From NCBI GenBank assembly GCA_051000715.1, contig JBPCOB010000013.1, positions 1 to 13,946 on the forward strand: a stretch of DNA of 13,946 bases. Reading direction: 5' to 3'. Shown one piece after another: positions 1 to 6,199 of the stretch (position 1 is the first letter of the stretch; every line of letters starts with the position of its first letter). The position numbers were made by a program, and so were the translations under genes. Source of the DNA: JBPCOB01 sp051000715 (lineage in GTDB: Bacteria > Actinomycetota > Actinomycetes > JALYNC01). The notes beneath the pieces were generated by a model, which made no database searches, had not been told where the DNA came from, and saw only the letters and a list, made by a program, of their open reading frames with translations.

Positions 1-84
1 CCGGGGGAGTCCGCCGAGGTATCGGCGAGGCGGTGACCTGCACAAACGTACGGCTACGTACTACTACGGACACGCTGCCGTAGC
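1..84. mobile_element. Probable end of an element integrated in tRNA-Pro
   Basis: This stretch occupies the place where the 5' half of the tRNA-Pro gene should be, but it has no acceptor strand (CGGGACG expected), no D arm and no 5' anticodon strand. It contains a 7-bp inverted repeat, ggctacg at 52-58 and cgtagcc at 79-85, and a direct repeat cgtac at 47-51 and 57-61, in a patch (41-67) less GC-rich than the surroundings. Elements that integrate at a tRNA gene leave an intact tRNA at one junction and a bare 3' fragment at the other, so the element would lie to the left, outside the window. The repeats could be integrase contacts, which is inference. No coding sequence of the element is visible here. 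Confidence 0.45.
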
Positions 85-129
85 CTGGGGGTCAAGGGGT
101 CGTGGGTTCGAATCCCGCCGTCCCGACCA
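85..129 (+). tRNA. 3' half of tRNA-Pro(GGG), attachment-site fragment
   Basis: From the anticodon loop onward this is a canonical tRNA-Pro: loop ctggggg with anticodon GGG at 87-89, 3' anticodon strand tcaag (92-96), variable loop 97-101, T stem 102-106/114-118 closing the loop ttcgaat, acceptor strand cgtcccg (119-125), discriminator a and encoded CCA (127-129). The bases at 80-84 (gtagc) cannot pair with tcaag, and no D arm or 5' acceptor strand precedes them, so the gene is truncated and cannot give a tRNA. A tRNA-Pro gene facing der is where an intact copy would be expected. tRNA-Pro is a known target of actinobacterial integrative elements such as pSAM2. An intact copy should exist at the far junction. 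Confidence 0.8.
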
Positions 130-130
130 A
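117..130. repeat. Left copy of 14-bp direct repeat flanking the IS
   Basis: The sequence gccgtcccgaccaa occurs here, as the last T-stem bases, acceptor strand and CCA of the tRNA fragment, and again at 1125-1138 just beyond the right end of the IS. Extending both copies outward by two bases gives 16 bp with one mismatch (c116 against t1124). A long target duplication is in the range described for the IS481 family. Confidence 0.75.
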
Positions 131-179
131 TGTGATGTCTCGGGACATCGTGCGCACCAGTCTCGGGACATCGTGCACA
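131..179 (+). repeat. Left terminal inverted repeat of the IS
   Basis: This 49-bp end matches the complement of 1074-1122 at 33 of 49 positions by my count, with the best-conserved blocks being GGACAT at 143-148 and GACATCGT at 167-174. Within it the 17-mer gtctcgggacatcgtgc appears twice, at 137-153 and 160-176, a 23-bp period that suggests two transposase-binding modules. Confidence 0.75.
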
Positions 180-180
180 G

Positions 181-1054
181 TCAGGCCTGCGGCTGGTAGT
201 CCCTCGTCGGGTCCAGGGTCAGCTCGCGGAGCAGAACGCCGTCGGTGTTGACGACCGGATCTCGAGGTCGTGGATGAGCAGCAGCACCCGAACGCCGGCA
301 AAGCGGCGGCCGATGCCCAGATGGTGCAGCCGGCTGTTGTGCCGGACGGTGACGACCCCGCTGGGATCGATGACGTCGTGGCGGACCCGGTAGTGGTCGG
401 CAATCGTGGGCCGGTCCGGGCGCGGGCCGGCCTTGGGCCGGGCGGCAAAGGCCGCGGTCGGCGTCCGGCGTCCCAGCGCGCGGTGCGGCCGGATGTCGTT
501 GTAGTAGCCGCGAAACCACTCCAGCTGGGTCTGCAGCTCCGCCACGGTGGTGGCCGGTGGCTGGCGGGCCAGCCACTTCTTCTGGGTCTGGTGGAAGCGC
601 TCCACCTTGCCGCAGGTCTGCGGGTGGTAGGGCCGGGCATGGCGCAAGGCGATGGGCAGGGCGGCCAGCTCGATCTCGAGCGCCACCCGGCCCCGGCCCC
701 GGTAGGCGCCGGTGAAGATGTCGGCGTTGTCGGTCAGCAGCGAGGCTGGCAGCCCGTGGCTGGCGGTGGCGGTGCGGAAGGTGCTCTACGTCCGCGGCCC
801 GAAACACGGTCCGGGCCTCGGCCGCCAGCAGCAGACGGGAGTGGTCATCGATGACATGGAGGATCTCCACCCCGACCCCCTCGGCCAGCACCCAATGGGT
901 GACGTCGGGGCTCCAGTCCGGCCTCGCCCTCGGCCTGGAAGCGAGCGAGGAGCTTCTGCACCCGGCGGCGGGACACCCGATACTCGCGCGCGACCTCGCT
1001 TCTGGTGCGCCCTTCCAGGAGCACCCCGGCGACCACCAACCGAGCCAGCGACAT
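181..1054 (-). pseudogene. IS481-family transposase, frameshifted and internally deleted
   Basis: The reading frame starts at ATG 1054 with MSLARLVVAG and a helix-turn-helix (EVAREYRVSRRRVQKLLARF), and runs to GLEPR. It then jumps in another frame straight to DVTHW, where the first catalytic aspartate of the DDE core lies. About 100 residues that normally separate these motifs are missing, with the join near 925. A second frameshift near 787 moves the frame to LLTDNADIFTG (second aspartate) and on through VERFHQTQKKWL (catalytic glutamate). A third, near 255, restores the normal C-terminus RELTLDPTRDYQPQA and the TGA at 181. The DDE residues are all still encoded but in different frames, so no functional enzyme can be made. 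Programmed frameshifting is not a feature of IS481, so I read this as decay. Confidence 0.85.
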
Positions 1055-1073
1055 CGTCCACTCCCCTCATCAG

Positions 1074-1122
1074 GGTGAACGATGTCTCGCGACACCTGTG
1101 CACTATGTCCTGAACTCGGACA
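1074..1122 (-). repeat. Right terminal inverted repeat of the IS
   Basis: Read on the minus strand from 1122 it begins TGTCCGAGTTCAGGACAT and keeps the same module spacing as the left end, with a second block CGAGACATCGTTCAC about 23 bp in. Two extra bases (ct, 1123-1124) separate it from the 14-bp direct repeat, so the exact right boundary is uncertain by 2 bp. Confidence 0.7.
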
Positions 1123-1124
1123 CT

Positions 1125-1138
1125 GCCGTCCCGACCAA
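1125..1138. repeat. Right copy of 14-bp direct repeat (tRNA-Pro 3' end)
   Basis: Identical to 117-130. It is followed by cgaaggtgcagg, which is probably the original sequence downstream of the tRNA gene, and 52 bp later by the der stop codon. The 52 bp (1139-1190) show no clear hairpin or gene. Confidence 0.75.
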
Positions 1139-1190
1139 CGAAGGTGCAGGTCAATTCGCAGGAAGTTGGCAGAACACCGAACCGGATGGG

Positions 1191-2579
1191 TCACCGGCCG
1201 CGCTTGTCCCGCACCCGCACACTGATCTCGATCGGCGTACCAGCGAATCCGAAGTCCTCACGAAGGCGGCGCTCGAGGAAGCGCCGGTAGCCGGCCTCGA
1301 GGAAACCGCTGGAGAACAGCACGAACCGCGGCGGCCGCACCGCGGCCTGGGTGACGAAGAGCACCTTGGGCTGCTTGCCCCCCCGGACCGGCGGGGGGGT
1401 GGCCGCGATGACCTCGCCGAGCCAGGAGTTGAGGCGGCCGGTGGCCACCCGGGTCTCCCAGCCGGCAAGGGCGGCCGCCAGGGCGGACGCCAGCCGGTCC
1501 ACGCCTCGACCGGTACGCGCGGAGACGTTGACCCGCGGCGCCCATGACACCCGGGACAGCTGCCGGTCGATCTCCCGCTCCAGCTCGTGCCGGCGGTCCT
1601 CGTCGACCAGGTCCCACTTGTTGAAGGCCAGCACCAGGGCGCGGCCCGCCTCTTCCACCATCGAGATGACCCGCAGGTCCTGCTCGGCCAGCGGTTGACC
1701 GGCGTCGACCAGCGCGATCGCCACCTCGGCGGTGGCCAGGGCGGCGTTGGTCCGCAGACTGGAGTAGTATTCGGCGCCACTGGCCTCGCGCACCCGGCGG
1801 CGCAGGCCCGCAGTGTCCACGAAGCGCCATGTCGAGCCGCCGAAGTCGATCAAACTGTCCACGGGGTCACGGGTGGTGCCGGCCACCGGGTCGACCAGCG
1901 CCCGCTCCTCCCCCGCCAGCCGGTTGAGCAAGCTGGACTTTCCGACGTTCGGCTTGCCCAGCAACGCGACCCGCCGCGGTCCCACCGGTCCGGGGGCGAC
2001 GTCGCGAGGCGCCGTAGGCAACGCCTCGAGGATCGCGTCGAGCAAGTCACCGCTCCCCCGGCCGTGGACGGCGCTGACCGCCCAGGGCTCACCCAGGCCG
2101 AGTGACCACAGCGCTGCCGCGTCCGCCTCGGCTCGCTCGTCGTCAACCTTGTTCGCCGCAAGTACCACCGGCTTGCCCGCCCGTCGTAACACCCGGGCCA
2201 CCGCCTCGTCGGTGTCGGTAGCACCGACGGTCGTGTCCACCACCAGCAGCACGGCGTCCGCCGCGTCGACTGCCAGCTCGGCTGCCGCGGCGACCTTACC
2301 CGCCAGGCCACGCGCCGATCGCTCCCACCCGCCGGTATCGACCACGGTGAAGCGGCGGCCGCGCCACAGCGCGTCGTAGGTCACCCGGTCGCGAGTCACG
2401 CCCGGGACGTCCTCCACCACGGCCTCCCGCCGGCCGAGGATCCGGTTGACCAGCGTCGACTTGCCCACGTTGGGTCGACCGACCACGGCGAGAACGGGCA
2501 CGGCCTCAGCGGGGGCGGGCGGCTCATCCGGATGCGCCGGCTCGGCGGGCTCCTCGTCGTACGCCGGGCGCCGGATCAC
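1191..2579 (-). CDS. der: Ribosome biogenesis GTPase Der (EngA), double-GTPase protein
   Basis: Der is an essential cytoplasmic GTPase needed for maturation of the 50S ribosomal subunit. The 462-residue product has two tandem GTPase domains: G1 motifs VGRPNVGKST (33-42) and LGKPNVGKSS (207-216), DTGG (81-84) and DTAG (255-258) G3 motifs, and G4 motifs NKVD (143-146) and NKWD (320-323). A C-terminal KH-like domain follows (about 380-455, with FSSGFLEAGYRRFLERRLREDF). The N-terminus has about 27 acidic and proline-rich residues before the first GTPase domain, which is common in actinobacteria. The start is GTG at 2579, whose bases overlap the cmk TGA as GTGA, so translational coupling to cmk is likely. 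It is the last gene of the series; the IS and tRNA fragment lie just beyond its stop. Identification is secure. Confidence 0.97.
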   Translation of the reverse strand: MIRRPAYDEEPAEPAHPDEPPAPAEAVPVLAVVGRPNVGKSTLVNRILGRREAVVEDVPGVTRDRVTYDALWRGRRFTVVDTGGWERSARGLAGKVAAAAELAVDAADAVLLVVDTTVGATDTDEAVARVLRRAGKPVVLAANKVDDERAEADAAALWSLGLGEPWAVSAVHGRGSGDLLDAILEALPTAPRDVAPGPVGPRRVALLGKPNVGKSSLLNRLAGEERALVDPVAGTTRDPVDSLIDFGGSTWRFVDTAGLRRRVREASGAEYYSSLRTNAALATAEVAIALVDAGQPLAEQDLRVISMVEEAGRALVLAFNKWDLVDEDRRHELEREIDRQLSRVSWAPRVNVSARTGRGVDRLASALAAALAGWETRVATGRLNSWLGEVIAATPPPVRGGKQPKVLFVTQAAVRPPRFVLFSSGFLEAGYRRFLERRLREDFGFAGTPIEISVRVRDKRGR

Positions 2580-3334
2580 CGGCCCCAGACCGGCAGGGGC
2601 TGCGGGCTGGTCACCTCGTTGTACATCCGGAGCACCTCGTCGACAACCTCGTCGGCGGTCATCGCGGTGGAGTCGAGCTCCACCGCGTCGGCGGCCTTGA
2701 CCAGCGGCGCGGCCGTCCGTGAGGAGTCGAGCTTGTCCCTGCGGTCGATCTCGGCCCTGGTCTGGCTCATCGCGGCCTCGGCAGCCGCCCCGGACTCGGC
2801 GGGGCCGTCGAGCTCCCGCGAACGTCGGTTGGCTCGCGCCGAGCTCGACGCCGTGAGAAACACCTTGACGTGGGCGTCCGGCGCCACCACGGTGCCGATG
2901 TCGCGGCCCTCGACCACGATGCTGCCGGCACCGATCAACTCGCGCTGCAACCGGAGCAGCCGCGAGCGGACTGCGGGGACGGCGCTCACCACGCTCACCG
3001 CGTTGGTCACTGGTCGGCCGCGGATGGCCTCGGTGGCGTCCCGCCCCTCCACCACGATCCAGAAGTCGGCCGGATCGGTACTGGTCTGCAGCGAGACACC
3101 GACAGCCAGGTCGGCCACGGCGGCCGGGTCATCGAGGTCGGCGCGAGACTCCAGCGCGTGCCAGGTCACCGCGCGGTACATCGCACCCGTGTCCAGGTAG
3201 CGCAGGCCCAGCCGCCGGGCCACCCGTCGCGCCACCGTGGACTTCCCAGAGCCGGACGGGCCGTCGATCGCGACGATGATGCCTCGAGCCGGATGACCCC
3301 GGGCGGGTGCGGTCGGCAGGCGGGACTCGATCAC
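2576..3334 (-). CDS. cmk: Cytidylate kinase
   Basis: Cmk phosphorylates CMP and dCMP with ATP, feeding CDP into CTP/dCTP supply. From GTG 3334 the protein has 252 residues. It shows a P-loop GPSGSGKST (25-33), the sequence RYLDTGAMYRAVTW after it, VVEGRDIGTVVAPDAHVKVFL in the core, and the lid-region RDKLDSSRTAAPLV. I chose GTG 3334 because GGGAGG (3344-3339) stands four bases upstream; the in-frame ATG at 3355 has no recognisable ribosome-binding site but is possible and would add 7 residues. An 88-bp gap separates it from rluB, and it overlaps der by GTGA. The rluB-cmk-der order is conserved in actinobacteria. Confidence in function is high and in the start moderate. Confidence 0.96.
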   Translation of the reverse strand: MIESRLPTAPARGHPARGIIVAIDGPSGSGKSTVARRVARRLGLRYLDTGAMYRAVTWHALESRADLDDPAAVADLAVGVSLQTSTDPADFWIVVEGRDATEAIRGRPVTNAVSVVSAVPAVRSRLLRLQRELIGAGSIVVEGRDIGTVVAPDAHVKVFLTASSSARANRRSRELDGPAESGAAAEAAMSQTRAEIDRRDKLDSSRTAAPLVKAADAVELDSTAMTADEVVDEVLRMYNEVTSPQPLPVWGR

Positions 3335-3338
3335 CGCG

Positions 3339-3344
3339 CCTCCC
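3339..3344 (-). promoter_or_regulatory. Shine-Dalgarno site deciding the cmk start
   Basis: On the minus strand GGGAGG precedes GTG 3334 by four bases. It lies inside the reading frame that would begin at ATG 3355, which favours the shorter cmk protein. Confidence 0.6.
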
Positions 3345-3422
3345 GATTCACGCATCCGCGCACGTTGTCGGCGGCCGCGGTGGGCCGCCGGGGGCGACTC
3401 GCCGGGACAGGCTACTATCCGA

Positions 3423-4163
3423 TCACATCCCGACCAGCCCGTACAGCCGGCCCAGCTCGTCCCGGGTCAGCTTGCGGGTACGACCCGAGCGCAGCTCGCC
3501 CAACAGCACCGGCCCGATAGCCGTTCGCACCAGCCGCTGCACCGGATGCCCGACCGTCGCCAGCATGCGTCGTACGACGTGCTGGCGCCCCTCGTGCAGC
3601 ACCACCTCCACCATCGCCCGGCCAGCCGTGCTGCCCACGACCCGGAAGGCGTCCGCGACCACCGGCCCGTCCTCGAGCTCGACGCCGGCACGCAGCCGGC
3701 GGCCCAGGTCACGCGGGACCGGCGCCGCGATCTCGGCAAGATAGGTCTTCGATACGCCGTACCGCGGATGGGTCAGCCGGTTGGCCAGTTCGCCGTCGTT
3801 GGTGAGCATCAGCAGCCCTTCGGTGTCGGCGTCGAGCCGCCCCACGTGGAAGAGCCGGTCGCTCCGGCCGGCCACGAAGTCTCCTAGGGACGGCCGGCCG
3901 GCCGGGTCGCTCATCGCGCTCACGACACCGCGCGGCTTGTTGAGGGCCAGGTGGACCAGCGCCGGCGCGGTCGGGACCCGCATGCCGTCGACCCGGATCA
4001 CGTCGGCAACGGGGTCCACCCGGAGGCCCTGCGCGTTCACCTGCCGGCCGTTGACCTCAACCCGGCCCTCCTCGATGAGCCGCTCGCAGGCTCGCCGGCT
4101 GCCCAGGCCCGCACCGGCGAGCACGCGCTGCAGGCGGACCCCCGCTGCCGGCTCACTCATCAC
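3423..4163 (-). CDS. rluB: Pseudouridine synthase, RsuA/RluB family (23S rRNA)
   Basis: Members of this family isomerise uridine to pseudouridine in rRNA; the B-type enzyme acts on 23S rRNA helix 89. The 246-residue product has an N-terminal S4 RNA-binding domain (about 9-56, with RLQRVLAGAGLGSRRACERLI). The catalytic domain follows, with the hallmark GRLDADTEGLL (108-118; catalytic Asp111) and the C-terminal motif EGRQHVVRRML. The start is GTG 4163, immediately followed by ATG 4160; GAGG lies six bases before the GTG, so I use that. Either way the start overlaps the end of scpB by 8-11 nt, so coupling is likely. Whether it acts at the RluB, RsuA or RluE/F site cannot be told from sequence alone; the position next to scpB is typical of rluB. 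Confidence 0.93.
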   Translation of the reverse strand: MMSEPAAGVRLQRVLAGAGLGSRRACERLIEEGRVEVNGRQVNAQGLRVDPVADVIRVDGMRVPTAPALVHLALNKPRGVVSAMSDPAGRPSLGDFVAGRSDRLFHVGRLDADTEGLLMLTNDGELANRLTHPRYGVSKTYLAEIAAPVPRDLGRRLRAGVELEDGPVVADAFRVVGSTAGRAMVEVVLHEGRQHVVRRMLATVGHPVQRLVRTAIGPVLLGELRSGRTRKLTRDELGRLYGLVGM

Positions 4164-4695
4164 CGATGTCCTCGAGCTCTGGCAGCAGCGGCCCGAGCTG
4201 GGGCAGCTCCGCCAGCGACGCGAGGCCGAGCCGCTCCAGAAAGTACGGCGTGGTACCGAAGAGCACCGCGCCGCTGTCTGGATCGATGCCGACCTCCACG
4301 ACCAAACCCCGGCTCGTCAGCGTCCGCAGCACGCTGTCGACATTCACCCCCCGGACCGCGCTGATCCGGGTCCGGCTGACGGGCTGCCGGTAGGCCACGA
4401 TGGCAAGGGTCTCCAGTGCGGCCGTGGTCAGCCGGGCCTGCTGCCCATCCTGCAGGAACCGCTCAACGTAGCGGGCGCATTCCGGCCGGGTGTAGAGGCG
4501 CCAACCGCCAGCAACCGGGCGCAGCTCGAAACCGCGACCGTCGGCGGCGTACTCGGCGGCCAGCTCCGCCAGGACGTCGGCCACCTCGGCCGGGGGGCAC
4601 TCTACGGCCGCGGCCAGCACATCGTCTCCGACCGGCTCGTCGACGACCAGCAGCACCGCCTCCAGCGCGGCCCGCAGCGAGGGCGACGCGCTCAA
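4153..4695 (-). CDS. scpB: Segregation and condensation protein ScpB
   Basis: ScpB is the dimeric winged-helix (kite) subunit of the SMC-ScpA-ScpB condensin complex, which organises and separates the chromosome. The 180-residue product has two winged-helix domains: an N-terminal one (LRAALEAVLLVVDEPV to YTRPECARYVERFL) and a second containing the family-typical LTTAALETLAIVAYRQPVSRTRISAVRGVNVDSVLRTLTSRGLV (about 88-131). This is followed by GTTPYFLERLGLASLAELPQLG. The start is TTG 4695; its TG together with the next A forms the scpA TGA, giving a TTGA overlap. No other start upstream is compatible with scpA, and no good start lies just downstream. It is followed by rluB in an 8-11 nt overlap. 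Confidence 0.95.
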   Translation of the reverse strand: MSASPSLRAALEAVLLVVDEPVGDDVLAAAVECPPAEVADVLAELAAEYAADGRGFELRPVAGGWRLYTRPECARYVERFLQDGQQARLTTAALETLAIVAYRQPVSRTRISAVRGVNVDSVLRTLTSRGLVVEVGIDPDSGAVLFGTTPYFLERLGLASLAELPQLGPLLPELEDIGDE

Positions 4696-5483
4696 CGGTC
4701 GCCCCGGACGTCCGAACTAATCCACCGCACGCGCAGCGAGCCGAGCGGGGTGAGCTGGTCGAAGCGGACGGCGCCGTCCCGGTAGAGGTCGAGCAGCGCC
4801 AGGAATCGGGCCACCACCTGCAGGCTGCTCGTGCAGTCGGCCGTCAGCGCCTGGAACGTCGCGCTCTCCTCGACGCACAGCCGAGCGGACAGCATGGCCG
4901 CCTGCTCGGCGACGCTGACCCGCGGCAGGTGCAGGTGGTCGGTCCCGACGACCGGCACCGGCCGCGGCGCGAGGGTGCGGGCCGCAAGGGCGGCAAACTG
5001 CTGCGGGCCAAGACCGATCAGAACCTCGGGCAGCAACCCGGCGTACGCCGGCTCCAGGCTCACCACTCGCGGACGGCGCTGCCCCTGCTCCTCGATGCGC
5101 TCCGCGAGCAATGCGGCGGCCGCCCGGTAGGCCCGGTACTGCAGCAACCGGGCAAAAAGCAGGTCGCGAGCTTCCAGCCGGGCCAGGTCCTCTTCGTCCT
5201 CCACCTCGCCGCGCGGCAGTAGGCGGGCCGCCTTGAGGTCGAGCAGGGTGGCCGCCACCACCAGGAACTCACTGGCCTCGCCGAGATCGAAGGCCTCGCC
5301 GCCGGCGCGCAGATGGGCCAGGAACTCGTCGGTCACCTCGGCCAGCGCCACCTGCGTTACGTCGAGCTGCGACTTGGCGATCAGCCGGAGCAGCAAATCG
5401 AACGGCCCGGTGAAGGCGTCGAGATGGACGGCGAAGCCGCCGGTGGCCTCCTCGGCCAATGGTGCCCATGTACCGGTCGGCAT
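4692..5483 (-). CDS. scpA: Segregation and condensation protein ScpA (kleisin)
   Basis: ScpA is the bacterial kleisin that bridges the heads of the SMC dimer and binds ScpB. The 263-residue product shows the family N-terminus AFTGPFDLLLRLIAKSQLDVTQVALAEVTDEFL (about 23-55; this helical domain contacts the SMC neck). It continues with SEFLVVAATLLDLKAARLLP, a central acidic and charged linker, and a C-terminal winged-helix (FQALTADCTSSLQVVARFLALLDLYRDGAVRFDQ) that binds the SMC cap. The start chosen is ATG 5483, four bases after the stop of the membrane protein gene; the frame remains open to 5576, but that extension is Cys/Arg-rich shadow of the neighbouring gene. The stop overlaps scpB as TTGA. 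No smc gene is in the window, which is usual because smc lies elsewhere. Confidence 0.95.
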   Translation of the reverse strand: MPTGTWAPLAEEATGGFAVHLDAFTGPFDLLLRLIAKSQLDVTQVALAEVTDEFLAHLRAGGEAFDLGEASEFLVVAATLLDLKAARLLPRGEVEDEEDLARLEARDLLFARLLQYRAYRAAAALLAERIEEQGQRRPRVVSLEPAYAGLLPEVLIGLGPQQFAALAARTLAPRPVPVVGTDHLHLPRVSVAEQAAMLSARLCVEESATFQALTADCTSSLQVVARFLALLDLYRDGAVRFDQLTPLGSLRVRWISSDVRGDR

Positions 5484-5487
5484 GGCC

Positions 5488-6177
5488 TCAGTCGCCGCCG
5501 GCCAGGTGCAGCAGCAGCGAGCCGATCTGGTCGATGACGAACAGCAGCGGGGGCAACGTCCCGGCCAGCGGCACAACCAGGAGGAGGAGTACCGCCAGGA
5601 TCCCCCAGTTCTGATCGCTGAGCACGTACTGGGCCCGTTGCCAGCCGGGGCTGCGTGGGCCCAGGGCGAACAGCACCCGGGCCCCGTCCAACGGAGGCAA
5701 CGGAACCAACGAGAGCAGCGCCATCGCGAGGTTCTCGATGCCGAACAGAAGCAGCACGGTCTGGGGCGATGACCCGGCCAGCACCGATCCCCGCACCGCG
5801 GGCGCCACTACCTGGCCGTCGAGCACGAAGCTCGGGCCACCTGCCAGCAAGTAGCCGCCGATGCCGGCGGCCGCCAGGAGGAGATTGGCCACCGGTCCGG
5901 CCAGCACCGCCACGGCGTACCGCCGTGGCGTGCGCAGCCGCAGCCGGTCGAGATCCGGAGTGCCACCCCAGCCCGGACCGGCCAACCCGGCGGCGATCGC
6001 GCCGAACGGGTCCAGGTGCCGGCGGGGGTCGAGCCCGCGCCGGCCAGCACCGCCGATGAACGGCTCACCGAGGCGGCCGGCGAGAAAAGCCTGAGCCGCA
6101 CCGTGGGCCACCACGCCGACAAGGAAGCCGGCCAGCAGCGCTAGCAGGGCGACAGGGTGCCGTAGGGCGTACAGCAC
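5488..6177 (-). CDS. Site-2-protease-like (M50) membrane protein lacking HEXXH
   Basis: The 229-residue protein has membrane segments at about 10-32, 86-112, 141-160 and 191-221. It keeps the landmarks of M50 site-2 proteases: HLDPFG (54-59), AGPVANLLLA (93-102) and LPPLDGARVLF (160-170), where the LDG aspartate normally binds zinc. But the first segment reads VVAHGAAQA (23-30), so only the first histidine of HEXXH remains; the glutamate is Ala/Gly and the second histidine is Gln29. A normal zinc protease is therefore unlikely. The start is GTG 6177, 22 nt after parA, without a clear ribosome-binding site. The gene is 4 nt from scpA. An M50-like gene between parA and scpA is known in several actinobacteria; its role is unknown to me. 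Confidence 0.85.
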   Translation of the reverse strand: MLYALRHPVALLALLAGFLVGVVAHGAAQAFLAGRLGEPFIGGAGRRGLDPRRHLDPFGAIAAGLAGPGWGGTPDLDRLRLRTPRRYAVAVLAGPVANLLLAAAGIGGYLLAGGPSFVLDGQVVAPAVRGSVLAGSSPQTVLLLFGIENLAMALLSLVPLPPLDGARVLFALGPRSPGWQRAQYVLSDQNWGILAVLLLLVVPLAGTLPPLLFVIDQIGSLLLHLAGGD

Positions 6178-6199
6178 GGTCAGCGAACCGGCCGGGCGC

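Larger units (their letters stand above)
131..1122 (-). mobile_element. Decayed IS481-family insertion sequence
   Basis: The 992-bp element starts and ends with TGT on its two strands and carries 49-bp imperfect terminal inverted repeats. It encodes on the minus strand a broken transposase with IS481-type motifs: TDN, then the region CGKVERFHQTQKKWL, and a C-terminus LTLDPTRDYQPQ. Complete IS481 elements are usually longer, roughly 1.0-1.3 kb, and the missing length fits an internal deletion in the transposase. It sits directly behind the CCA of the tRNA-Pro fragment. It could move only if a related transposase elsewhere in the genome acted on its ends. Confidence 0.85.

Noticed and set aside
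50..129. A complete tRNA gene at the left end
   Set aside because: No 5' acceptor strand, D arm or 5' anticodon strand can be found before the anticodon loop.
181..1194. 337-codon frame across the IS as an intact transposase
   Set aside because: It contains only fragments of the transposase (DVTHW region and the last 20 residues), the rest being out of frame; the gene is broken.
3335..3422. Promoter for cmk in the rluB-cmk gap
   Set aside because: Only a weak TAGCCT-like -10 and no -35 are present; not enough to list as a feature.
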